Below, piece after piece: positions 35,068 through 42,392 of a stretch of DNA of 64,000 nt; position 1 is the stretch's first letter, and every line of letters starts with the position of its first letter. The notes under the pieces are model-generated. The model was not told where the DNA came from. It saw only the letters and a program-made list of their open reading frames with translations, and searched no databases. The stretch covers positions 1-64,000 of the forward strand of contig JAFSJX010000008.1 of the NCBI GenBank assembly GCA_017449285.1, written 5' to 3'. Position numbers and translations under genes: made by a program. This DNA comes from Treponema sp. (GTDB taxonomy: Bacteria > Spirochaetota > Spirochaetia > Treponematales > Treponemataceae).

Positions 35068-35597
35068 TTCTCCGACAAATCTATCAGCGTGGTGACGGGG
35101 ATGGGCGCAAGTTTGGAAGCATAATCCAGTTCGGGGATGCCGATAACGCCGAAGAATTCAACCACGTTGCCACCGCCTTGCTCAATCAGGCTTTTGCTTG
35201 CGACAAGAGTACCGCCGGTGGCAATCAAGTCGTCTATGACAAGATAGTTCTTGCCCGCAGTGATGTCGGATTTGTGCGCCTCAATCGTTGACTCGCCGTA
35301 TTCGAGCGAATAGGATGCGCGGTATACATCGCCAGGGAGTTTGCCTTTTTTGCGAATTAAGACGAGCGGAATACCGAGCCTGTCCGCAAGCGGAGCGGCA
35401 AACAAAAAGCCTCTGGATTCCGCGGCGGCAATCGCATCAATGTGTTTGTCCTTGTATATTTCTACCATGCGGTCAAGACAGTGCTTGTATGCGTCTGGAT
35501 TGATAAGAATGCTTGTTACATCAAAAAAAAGAATGCCTTGCCTAGGAAAATTAGGTACGCGGCGGATGGCTTTGTCCAAAATGTCGTCTTTGTTCAT
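35064..35597 (-). CDS. apt: Adenine phosphoribosyltransferase
   Basis: Salvages adenine to AMP with PRPP. The 177 aa protein has the type I PRTase loop LVIDDLIATGGTLVASKSL, the flexible-loop region YRASYSLEYGESTIE, and the N-terminal FPRQGILFFDVTSILINP. The promoter TAGACA-17-TACAAT ends 9 nt before the ATG and no ribosome binding site is seen. mutY starts within its stop codon (ATGA), so repair and salvage genes share a transcript. Confidence 0.95.
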   Translation of the reverse strand: MNKDDILDKAIRRVPNFPRQGILFFDVTSILINPDAYKHCLDRMVEIYKDKHIDAIAAAESRGFLFAAPLADRLGIPLVLIRKKGKLPGDVYRASYSLEYGESTIEAHKSDITAGKNYLVIDDLIATGGTLVASKSLIEQGGGNVVEFFGVIGIPELDYASKLAPIPVTTLIDLSEK

Positions 35598-35605
35598 AAC
35601 GCTTT

Positions 35606-35634
35606 ATTGTAACGCAATCCGCCGCCGATGTCTA
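35606..35634 (-). promoter_or_regulatory. apt-mutY promoter, near-leaderless
   Basis: On the minus strand TAGACA (35634-35629), 17 nt, TACAAT (35611-35606); ATG at 35597, 9 nt downstream. Confidence 0.6.
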
Positions 35635-36258
35635 TTACATAAATTTGAATGCGCCGCCAAGACGGAATGAATAATCAAAAATACCGCCAAAACGAAGAGC
35701 AAATTCTGCATGAGCCGCAAACTGGTCTGTAAACGCAAAGGCGCAACCGAAAATGGTGTCCATGTCGAATTTTACCGAGGTATCGCTGTAGGTTATGGTC
35801 TTTGTTATCGTTTTATTCAAAGTTGAGTCGTAGACTGGTTCTTTTATCTCTGAACTCCAGTGTACGATTGGAATACAGAAACCTGCGCCTGCATACGGAA
35901 TAATCTGCTCAAGAATTCCTCTGTCTCCAGTAAACGAGCCGATGGAACGAGCGTACAAAGCACGGGCTCCAGGAGCATACACTTGTGATTTAAAATCGTA
36001 ATTCCCAAGGATATCTTTGCTTCCAAAGTTTACGTCAACGAACGCCTCGATTCCCAGTCCTTCTACGGGGAACAGGTTCGTTACTCCAAACACAGGCTCA
36101 ATGTCAAAATGCGAAACACTCTGACTTTCAACATTCCAGTTTGCATAGCCCAGTGAGGCACGCGCATACATGCCCATACCGTTTGATTTCTTTGCCGCAA
36201 ACGCCGTTCCAACAGAAATGGTCACGAGTACAGCAAAAACTGCGACTAGTTTTTTCAT
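35635..36258 (-). CDS. Small outer-membrane beta-barrel protein
   Basis: A 207 aa exported protein with signal peptide MKKLVAVFAVLVTISVGTAFA. The mature part shows alternating hydrophobic strands (GMYARASLGYANWNVE, LGIEAFVDVNFGSK, QIIPYAGAGFCIPIVHW, HAEFALRFGGIFDYSFRLGG) ending in a C-terminal FKFM strand typical of outer-membrane barrels, about eight strands. The start at 36258 follows GAGGTG; an in-frame ATG three codons upstream is less suitable. The function is unknown. It is solitary. Confidence 0.65.
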   Translation of the reverse strand: MKKLVAVFAVLVTISVGTAFAAKKSNGMGMYARASLGYANWNVESQSVSHFDIEPVFGVTNLFPVEGLGIEAFVDVNFGSKDILGNYDFKSQVYAPGARALYARSIGSFTGDRGILEQIIPYAGAGFCIPIVHWSSEIKEPVYDSTLNKTITKTITYSDTSVKFDMDTIFGCAFAFTDQFAAHAEFALRFGGIFDYSFRLGGAFKFM

Positions 36259-36319
36259 ACAAAACACCTCTTGTTGTTATGATATAGTCATTATAGTTTT
36301 TTTTCGCCGAAATGTCCAT

Positions 36320-36483
36320 TGCGTGAGCGCTGGGAGGGGTGGCGCAGCCAGTGCGGAACAACGTGAAGCACCGCGCGTAAGCAAGCCCCGAACATAGCGA
36401 CCCGAAGCGCAGCGACGGGGCACGCCCAGAATGCGAGTTTCTGAAAGAAACTCGGTAAGCGAACGAAGAGAGCGACGCACGCC
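36320..36483. repeat. Palindromic GC-rich repeat region
   Basis: About 160 bp without a gene, carrying words (gccccgaacatagcgacc, cgacggggcacgccc) shared loosely with 3800-3888 and, in reverse, with family B. It includes the inverted pair GAGTTTCT-gaa-AGAAACTC at about 36432. Confidence 0.5.
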
Positions 36484-37377
36484 CTACTTTTTTACTGTGC
36501 GGATTGAGCCCATTTTGAGACGCTGCTCACGGGTGTCGGTCAGCATGGCTTTAAGTTTTTCGCTGTCTTCTTCGGAAATATATTTTTTGAACCGCTCCAT
36601 CTGTTTTTCAAACCGCTCGATATGGGCGACCAGTTTTTCTTTGTTGGAGATAAAAAGTTCCGTCCAGAGCGGGGCATTTATCATGGCGATGCGTGTCAAA
36701 TCCTCAAAACTGCCTCCGCCGAACGCAGTAATCTCCGGGTCTTCCGCACTTTCCACCAATGCGCTTGCAATCACGTGGCAAAGTTGGCTGGTGAATCCAA
36801 TTTTGTAGTCATGAATATCACAGGTAGTTTCGGTGATGCGGGTAAAGCCCATTTCGGTGACGAGCGCGCGCATAAAGTCAAGGTTTTCTGCCTTGTTAAA
36901 ATTGCTCTGACACAAAATGTAGTTGTGGTTCACAAAAAATTTCGCGTCAGAGTTTGCATAGCCTTCTTTTTCGCCGCCCGCCATCGGATGTCCGATAATA
37001 AAATCAACATCGGCTCGAAGAATCTGCGGCATGGATTTTTCAAAAATACCTTTTACGCCAGAGATGTCGGTTACAATCGAGCCGCTTTTAAAATGGTCTT
37101 TATGCTCCTTCATAAATTCCAGCGTGGCATGGGGATACAGGCAGACAAAAACCATGTCGCAGTGGGGGAGCATCTCCGCCACTTTGTCGCTCGTATAGGT
37201 TGCGTCCGCCACACCTTCTGCCATCACTTGCGAAAGACAGGCGGTGCTTCGGTTGCAGGCGAATATTTTTCCCGTTGCTCCTGCCTGACTCAAAATATTC
37301 TGCCGGATTGACTTTGCGAACGAGCCGCCCATAATGCCAAGTCCGACGATTCCGTAAGTCGCATGTTTTAGTTCCAT
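36484..37377 (-). CDS. tyrA: Prephenate dehydrogenase
   Basis: NAD-dependent oxidative decarboxylation of prephenate to 4-hydroxyphenylpyruvate, the committed step to tyrosine. The 297 aa protein has YGIVGLGIMGGSFAKSIR at the N-terminus and the catalytic region IIGHPMAGGEKEGYANSD with the active His. TETTCDIHDYKIGFTSQLCH forms the helical C-terminal domain. No ACT domain is appended. The ATG shares one base with the aroF stop (TGATG), so the two are coupled. Its output, tyrosine, is what the upstream leader peptide would sense. Confidence 0.93.
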   Translation of the reverse strand: MELKHATYGIVGLGIMGGSFAKSIRQNILSQAGATGKIFACNRSTACLSQVMAEGVADATYTSDKVAEMLPHCDMVFVCLYPHATLEFMKEHKDHFKSGSIVTDISGVKGIFEKSMPQILRADVDFIIGHPMAGGEKEGYANSDAKFFVNHNYILCQSNFNKAENLDFMRALVTEMGFTRITETTCDIHDYKIGFTSQLCHVIASALVESAEDPEITAFGGGSFEDLTRIAMINAPLWTELFISNKEKLVAHIERFEKQMERFKKYISEEDSEKLKAMLTDTREQRLKMGSIRTVKK

Positions 37378-38411
37378 CAGATTGTCCTTCCTTCTACAGC
37401 GGCATATTTTGCCAGCACTTTCATTACATCATCAAATTGCGTTGGTGTCAAAGACTGTTCTCCGTCACAGAGGGCTTTTTCGGGATTATTATGCACTTCG
37501 ATAATCAGTCCGTCCGCGCCGACCGCAACAGCCGCCTTAGCCAGCGTGGGAACCATCCATCGGATTCCGCAGGCGTGGCTTGGGTCGATAATTACGGGAA
37601 GATGCGTTTCTTTTTTGAGATACGGCACGATACTTAAATCCAAGCAGTTGCGCGTGTAGTTGTCGAATGTGCGGATTCCGCGCTCGCAGAGAATGACGTT
37701 TTCGTTTCCGTTTGCCATGATGTATTCCGCGCTCATCAGGAATTCTTTGACCGTCGCGCTTAGCCCGCGCTTTAAGAGAATCGGATTTTTGAGTTTGCCG
37801 ACTTCTTTGAGCAAGTCAAAATTCTGCATGTTGCGCGCGCCAATCTGAATGATGTCCACGTCCTCAAAAAGCGGAATTTGGTTGATTGCCATAAGTTCAG
37901 TGACAATCGGAAGACCCGTTTCCTTGCGGGCGATTTTAAGCAATTCCAGTCCGTCCGCGCCGAGTCCCTGGAAAGAGTAGGGGGAAGTACGCGGTTTGAA
38001 TGCGCCACCACGCAAAAACCGTGCGCCACTTTTTTTGACCGCTTTTGCAACTGCGATAATCTGCTCTTCTGTTTCAACGGAACAGGGACCTGCCATAACT
38101 GCGCATGTCTTTCCGTCACCGATGTTCGCGCCCAATGTGCTGTCTGCCTTTGACGGAACGCGTACCACAGTGTCTGCGGGGTGGAACGAGCGACTTGCCT
38201 GCTTGTACGGTGCTTTTACCCGCTGTGCGCTCTCAACAATTTCGTTTGCAAGGAGTTCTTCGGGCGTAATCCGGCTTGTGTCGCCAATCAATCCTAGAAT
38301 CGTTACGTCCGCGCCTTTTGACTCGTGCAAATCAAGTCCGCGAGCCTTCAGGTTGCTTTTCAGTTCGTCTACCTTTTCTGGTGACGCGTCGTTTTTCAAT
38401 ACAACAATCAT
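37377..38411 (-). CDS. aroF: DAHP synthase (type I-beta) with N-terminal regulatory domain
   Basis: First enzyme of the shikimate pathway: PEP + erythrose 4-phosphate to DAHP. The 344 aa protein matches the AroF of Thermotoga type. An N-terminal ferredoxin-like (FL/ACT-like) domain of about 70 residues (MIVVLKNDASPEKVDELKS) precedes the barrel; in this subfamily it binds Tyr or Phe for feedback inhibition. Barrel motifs are AVMAGPCSVE, FLRGGAFKPRTSPYSFQG, ILLKRGLSATVKE and VIIDPSHACGIR. GGGAG lies 7 nt ahead of the ATG. It heads the aroF-tyrA operon behind a Tyr-codon-rich leader and terminator, so it appears to be controlled at two levels by tyrosine. Confidence 0.95.
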   Translation of the reverse strand: MIVVLKNDASPEKVDELKSNLKARGLDLHESKGADVTILGLIGDTSRITPEELLANEIVESAQRVKAPYKQASRSFHPADTVVRVPSKADSTLGANIGDGKTCAVMAGPCSVETEEQIIAVAKAVKKSGARFLRGGAFKPRTSPYSFQGLGADGLELLKIARKETGLPIVTELMAINQIPLFEDVDIIQIGARNMQNFDLLKEVGKLKNPILLKRGLSATVKEFLMSAEYIMANGNENVILCERGIRTFDNYTRNCLDLSIVPYLKKETHLPVIIDPSHACGIRWMVPTLAKAAVAVGADGLIIEVHNNPEKALCDGEQSLTPTQFDDVMKVLAKYAAVEGRTI

Positions 38412-38470
38412 GTTCTTCTCCCATAAAAACTCTGCGCCGCTGGAAAATCGAGCGGGCAGTAGCCGTGCAT

Positions 38471-38500
38471 AAAAAAAGGACTCCCGCTTTCGGAAGTCCT
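38471..38500 (-). terminator. Attenuator terminator of aroF-tyrA
   Basis: On the minus strand AGGACTTCCG-aaag-CGGGAGTCCT (10 bp, one G-U pair) followed by seven U. It lies between the leader ORF stop and the aroF start, 60 nt before aroF, where only premature termination makes sense. Its left-arm sequence ACTTCCGAA (38497-38489) is the exact complement of TTCGGAAGT at 38559-38551, inside the leader ORF. Confidence 0.92.
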
Positions 38501-38654
38501 CATTATTGCCTTAGTATCTTAGCAACATACACTGTCAACGACAGCGCGAAACTTCCGAACACATACGAGAAAAATAATAATAACCATAATAGAGGTAAGC
38601 CTGCATGGTCATCAGAGATTTTTTTCCTGTCGTGCCGAAAGCATTGCTATTCAT
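38489..38654 (-). promoter_or_regulatory. Predicted tyrosine (phenylalanine) transcription attenuator
   Basis: The region contains, in order, a leader ORF, an anti-terminator segment (38559-38551) and its complement (38497-38489), which is also the left arm of the terminator. A ribosome stalled at the Tyr codons (38597-38574) would leave the segment at 38559 free to pair with 38497-38489 (9 bp plus two G-U), disrupting the terminator. A ribosome moving on to the stop at 38535 would cover it and let the terminator form. This is inferred from sequence and from known trp/phe/his attenuators. Confidence 0.85.
38535..38654 (-). CDS. Tyr/Phe-rich leader peptide of the aroF-tyrA attenuator
   Basis: A 39-codon ORF too short to be noticed as a protein gene. 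Residues 19-29 read AYLYYGYYYFS: six Tyr codons (residues 20, 22, 23, 25, 26, 27) and a Phe (28) in a nine-residue stretch, far above chance. It ends with TGA at 38535. The first ATG (38654) lies 7 nt after the -10 TACAAT, so the peptide mRNA would be leaderless; internal in-frame ATGs at 38612 and 38606 are alternatives, the former with an AGGA 12 nt upstream. Residues 32-35 are encoded by the anti-terminator segment. The peptide presumably has no function besides ribosome stalling. Confidence 0.85.
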   Translation of the reverse strand: MNSNAFGTTGKKSLMTMQAYLYYGYYYFSRMCSEVSRCR

Positions 38655-38660
38655 AGTGTT

Positions 38661-38690
38661 ATTGTATACAGAAACAAGCAAACGTGTCAA
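38661..38690 (-). promoter_or_regulatory. Promoter of the aroF-tyrA leader
   Basis: Consensus TTGACA (38690-38685), 18 nt, TACAAT (38666-38661). The leader ORF ATG is at 38654. Confidence 0.82.
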
Positions 38691-38696
38691 GCGATT

Positions 38697-40715
38697 TTAT
38701 TCCGTTGCGGTTTCCGCTTTCTTTTTTCGCATGTTCATCAGCAACTGGAACAGCACGAGCGCGGCGATAGTCGCAAGACCGATGACATCAGAGCGGCTTT
38801 CGGGCAGAATACAAAGCAGTCCGCCAATGACAAACAGAATGCGTTCTGCTACGCTCGTTCTTCGGAAAGAATAGCCTTCCAGTCCGCTGGAGATGCCGAA
38901 CATACCGATAAGCGCAGTCACCACAATCCACAGGAGCCCGCCAACAGAAGCGTCAATCATAAGCATCTGCGGATTAAAGACGAACATATAGGGGATAATG
39001 AACGCGCCAATGGCAAGTTTTGTCGCCTGAAACGCCGTCCGCATTGGTTTTGCTTTTGCAATAGCCGCTCCTGCGATAGCCGCGAGTGCAACTGGCGGGG
39101 TAACGTCTGCGATGATGCCGAAGTAGAACGCGAACATGTGTGCTGCGAGCGGTTCAATGCCCAGCCCGATGATTGCGCCCGCCGTAATGGTCGATGTAAT
39201 CAGATAGTTCGCCGTAGTTGGCGCACCCATGCCCAATATGATTGAAGAAATCATCGTCAGAACAAGCGTAATAAAGATGAATCCGTGCGAAATTGAAATC
39301 AATCCCGCGCCAAATTTCAGTCCGATGCCTGTAAGCGTAACAATACCGATAATAATTCCTGCCATCGCACATGCAATCGCCACGCTGATTATATTGCGGG
39401 CAGCAGTACACATAATCTCGATGATGCGGTGGACGGTGAATTCTGGTTTCTTACCTTTCGTAAGACTTACAAACGAGGTAATAACGCCGATTATCATAAC
39501 GGAGACAATGCCCATCAATGCGGCATAGACTGCGGTACGACCCATGCACAGAAATATGATGATGACTAGAAGTGGCAGAATCATGTAGCCTTTGCGCAGG
39601 AAAAGAGGCAGAAATCTAGGAAGATTTTCTTTGGGAAGACCTTTCAGACCCAGTTTTTTTGCCTCAAGATGGACGGTAATAAAGATGCCCGTAAAATACA
39701 GGATTGCAGGAATAATTGCCGCCTTGACGATTTTGATGTAAGGCAATCCAAGGCTTTCTGCCATCAGGAACGCGGCCGCACCCATAATCGGAGGCATCAG
39801 CTGACCTCCCGTACTAGCCGCGGCTTCAACCGCACCCGCAAATTCACCCTTGTAGCCGAGTTTTTTCATCATCGGAATCGTAAAACTGCCCGAGCCGACC
39901 GTATTTGAAACCGAACTTCCTGAAACCGTACCTAAAAGTGCGCTGGAAAGCACCGCTACCTTTGCAGGACCTCCCGATGCGCCTCCTGCAATTGCGTTGC
40001 ACACGTCAATAAAGAACTGACCGATTCCCGTGCTTTCCAAAAGTGCGCCGAACAGAATGAACAGGAAGATAAAGGTCGAGCAGGCTCCAATCGGTGTTCC
40101 CATGATGCCTTCAGTGTTGAAGAACAGATGGCTTACGACACGTTGGAACGAATATCCACGGTGATTAAAGAAACCCGGAAGATACGGTCCGATAAATGCG
40201 TAGAAAATAAAACTGCACGCAATAATCAGAATCGGAAGCCCGACAATGCGGCGGCAACTTTCTATCAGCACAAGAATCCCGATTGCGCCTACGGTAATAT
40301 CAAGCGGGGTGTATGCGCCTGTCCGCCGAACCAAATGCTGAAAGTTGATGACAATATACAGCCAGCAGGTTGCGCCGATAGCAGCGAGCAGAATATCGTA
40401 CCAGGGGAGCGTATTGCGTGGAAGCCGTTTTGTCGCAGGAAAAAGCAAGAAAGCCAGTGCCTGCACGAACGCAAGGTGACTTGCACGGAGAATTTGTGCC
40501 GTAATTTTGCCGGAAAGGGTGGCATATAATTGAAAGAGGACGAATCCTACGGACAGAATCACCGTGATGTATTGCCGCCAGCACTTATGCTCACGGTAGG
40601 ACTGCTCCCTGTCCAAGTCCTTCATCAGTTTTTTCATCTCGTCTTCGTTGGTGGTTGGCAGCATGCCTTCAACAAAAGTGTTCTCTTTCTTTTTCGTCTT
40701 GTTGTTTCCTTTCAC
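38697..40715 (-). CDS. TAXI-TRAP transporter fused permease subunit
   Basis: A 672 aa inner-membrane protein combining the small (DctQ-like, four helices) and large (DctM-like) TRAP subunits in one chain, with about 16 helices. Motifs include STFIFLFILFGALLESTGIGQFFID, GSSVSNTVGSGSFTIPMMKKLGY and AAASTGGQLMPPIMGAAAF, typical of TRAP fused permeases of the TAXI class, plus GMGAPTTANYLITSTI. It uses an ion gradient to import an organic acid. The start is GTG at 40715 with a perfect AGGAGG six bases upstream. It is third in the operon TAXI binding protein - DUF1850 - permease. Confidence 0.95.
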   Translation of the reverse strand: MKGNNKTKKKENTFVEGMLPTTNEDEMKKLMKDLDREQSYREHKCWRQYITVILSVGFVLFQLYATLSGKITAQILRASHLAFVQALAFLLFPATKRLPRNTLPWYDILLAAIGATCWLYIVINFQHLVRRTGAYTPLDITVGAIGILVLIESCRRIVGLPILIIACSFIFYAFIGPYLPGFFNHRGYSFQRVVSHLFFNTEGIMGTPIGACSTFIFLFILFGALLESTGIGQFFIDVCNAIAGGASGGPAKVAVLSSALLGTVSGSSVSNTVGSGSFTIPMMKKLGYKGEFAGAVEAAASTGGQLMPPIMGAAAFLMAESLGLPYIKIVKAAIIPAILYFTGIFITVHLEAKKLGLKGLPKENLPRFLPLFLRKGYMILPLLVIIIFLCMGRTAVYAALMGIVSVMIIGVITSFVSLTKGKKPEFTVHRIIEIMCTAARNIISVAIACAMAGIIIGIVTLTGIGLKFGAGLISISHGFIFITLVLTMISSIILGMGAPTTANYLITSTITAGAIIGLGIEPLAAHMFAFYFGIIADVTPPVALAAIAGAAIAKAKPMRTAFQATKLAIGAFIIPYMFVFNPQMLMIDASVGGLLWIVVTALIGMFGISSGLEGYSFRRTSVAERILFVIGGLLCILPESRSDVIGLATIAALVLFQLLMNMRKKKAETATE

Positions 40716-40739
40716 TGTATGCCTCCTTTTTTTTTAGAT

Positions 40740-41252
40740 TTATGGTATATGTCTGCTAAAAAGATACGTGATTAACGGAACTTTTTTGATTTCCAAAACT
40801 AAACTTGTCTGTGGTGCGAACAGCGTCTTTAAAAGAATTTCTTTATCCTGTCCATTTTTGCTGACAGAGATTGCGTGTTCCGCTATGACCCCCACCGCCA
40901 TGACCAGCTTTTTCAGTCTGCGGTTCAAATTATTGATGACATAGCCATCATCGGTCACTTCAAAAAATGCGCCGTCTGTCTCGCTTGCTTCGGGAATGCC
41001 CGCTCCATACGAAACAAAAACGGTCTTGCCTAAAACCAACATCCCGCCATCGCACGTGTAATAATCATGCACACGTCCTTTGTTTACGGAATGGGTATAC
41101 GAAATAACAAACCCCTTGAGCGCGGCAATAGAAAGCACACGCTCATCAGGAATCTTTCTGTTGCTGACCGAAACACAGCGAACTGCGGGAACGGTCAGCA
41201 TCGCGACGGCAAACAGGATGAATGCCGCCACGAAGAAAAGTATTTTTTTCAC
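40740..41252 (-). CDS. DUF1850 protein of the TAXI-TRAP cluster
   Basis: A 170 aa protein with one N-terminal membrane helix or signal anchor (MKKILFFVAAFILFAVAML). The DUF1850 core (FVISYTHSVNKGRVHDYYTC) is often encoded between the TAXI binding protein and the fused permease, as here. Its role is unknown, presumably an accessory of the transporter. The start codon is GTG at 41252, 19 nt after the upstream stop, with only a weak Shine-Dalgarno site. Confidence 0.85.
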   Translation of the reverse strand: MKKILFFVAAFILFAVAMLTVPAVRCVSVSNRKIPDERVLSIAALKGFVISYTHSVNKGRVHDYYTCDGGMLVLGKTVFVSYGAGIPEASETDGAFFEVTDDGYVINNLNRRLKKLVMAVGVIAEHAISVSKNGQDKEILLKTLFAPQTSLVLEIKKVPLITYLFSRHIP

Positions 41253-41271
41253 TTTCAGAGTGAAACCAGTT

Positions 41272-42228
41272 TTAGTTGACGTTAAATCCGATTTCTTTGA
41301 AGTATTTCACTGCGCCCGGGTGGAACGGAACAGAAACGCCGTTTACCGCTGAGTCAGGACGAACTTCCTTGCCCTTTGCGTGTGCTGTGCCAAGGTCATC
41401 AAGATGCTCAAAAAGCGTTTTGGTCATTTCGTATACAATCTGCTCGCTCAAGTTTGCGCTGACTGCCAGCGTTGCCTTGATTGCCAGAGCCTGAATTGTC
41501 TCGTCATTGCCATTGTAGGTACCGCCAGGGATGGTCGTCCGTGTGTAGAAATTGTAGCTGTCGCAGATTTTTGCCGCTTCAGGACCGTTGACAGGAATCA
41601 GAACCAGGCCTGCGGTGAATGCGAGTTCCTGCAATGCCGCGTTCGGAATACCCGCTGTGACAAAACAAGCATCCAACGTGCCGTTCTGAATACCTTCTGC
41701 GGATTCCTTGAAAGACAGATTGTTCTTCTGAATGTCATTAAAAGTAAGACCGTAGCCTTCCAGAATCTGCTTTGCGTTGAATTCTACGCCAGAACCAGCA
41801 TCACCGATTGAAACGCGTTTTCCGCGCAGGTCATATACGCTCGTAATGCCGCTGTTCTTTGCCGCCGCAATCTGCACAACTTCAGGATAAAGCGTTCCGA
41901 TTGTTGACAAATTGGGAAGAGGCTGTGCGAACATATCGCTGCCGTTGTAAGCATAGTCCATAACGTCATTCTGCACGATACCGAATTCTGCTTCTCCCTT
42001 GCTGATAAGACGAAGGTTTTCTGCTGATGCGCCGGTTGCCTGTGCGGTTACATTCATGCCTTGAATGTTGTTGTTCCAGATGTTGGCGATTGCTCCGCCG
42101 AACGGATAATACGTGCCGCTTGTGCCACCAGTTGCAAGAATGAAATTCTTGTTAGTCTTTTTTGTACAGCCGACAAATGATGCGAGAATCAAAAGCCCTG
42201 CTGCAACCATCAATACGCTCTTTTTCAT
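41272..42228 (-). CDS. TAXI-family TRAP solute-binding lipoprotein
   Basis: A 318 aa binding protein (TAXI: TRAP-associated extracytoplasmic immunogenic). The lipobox ASFVGC at residue 21 predicts membrane anchoring. FILATGGTSGTYYPFGGAIANIW and EFGIVQNDVMDYAY are family hallmarks, and KRVSIGDAGSGVEFNAKQIL forms the second lobe. Ligands in characterised members are small carboxylates such as glutamate or 2-oxoglutarate; here the ligand is unknown. It is first in a three-gene operon with AGGGG before the ATG. Confidence 0.94.
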   Translation of the reverse strand: MKKSVLMVAAGLLILASFVGCTKKTNKNFILATGGTSGTYYPFGGAIANIWNNNIQGMNVTAQATGASAENLRLISKGEAEFGIVQNDVMDYAYNGSDMFAQPLPNLSTIGTLYPEVVQIAAAKNSGITSVYDLRGKRVSIGDAGSGVEFNAKQILEGYGLTFNDIQKNNLSFKESAEGIQNGTLDACFVTAGIPNAALQELAFTAGLVLIPVNGPEAAKICDSYNFYTRTTIPGGTYNGNDETIQALAIKATLAVSANLSEQIVYEMTKTLFEHLDDLGTAHAKGKEVRPDSAVNGVSVPFHPGAVKYFKEIGFNVN

Positions 42229-42254
42229 GGTAAACCCCTTTTTGAAAAAAATGA

Positions 42255-42289
42255 TACATAATTATACAAAGTTCTTTCATATTTATACA
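42255..42289 (-). promoter_or_regulatory. TAXI-TRAP operon promoter
   Basis: On the minus strand TTGTAT, 18 nt, TATAAT, then about 35 nt of A/T-rich leader with AGGGG ahead of the TAXI start. Positions are accurate to a few bases. Confidence 0.6.
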
Positions 42290-42340
42290 AGGGTTTTGAG
42301 GATAGAATTTTGAAATTTTTAGGGGAAGAATATTTGCAGA

Positions 42341-42390
42341 AAGGCTGCCCTTTGTGAGTTTGTATACCTTTCAGGGCAGCCTTTTTTTCC
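42341..42390. terminator. Terminator hairpin after uraA
   Basis: AAGGCTGCCCT / AGGGCAGCCTT, a perfect 11-bp stem with a 21-nt loop, 10 nt after the uraA stop. A seven-T run follows on the plus strand and TTTCT on the minus strand. Confidence 0.7.
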
Positions 42391-42392
42391 AT

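Noticed and set aside
42341-42390. A second attenuator ahead of the TAXI operon
   Set aside because: The hairpin lies after the uraA stop and more than 110 nt downstream of the TAXI gene start on the other side; its U-run is on the plus strand. It is a gene-end terminator.
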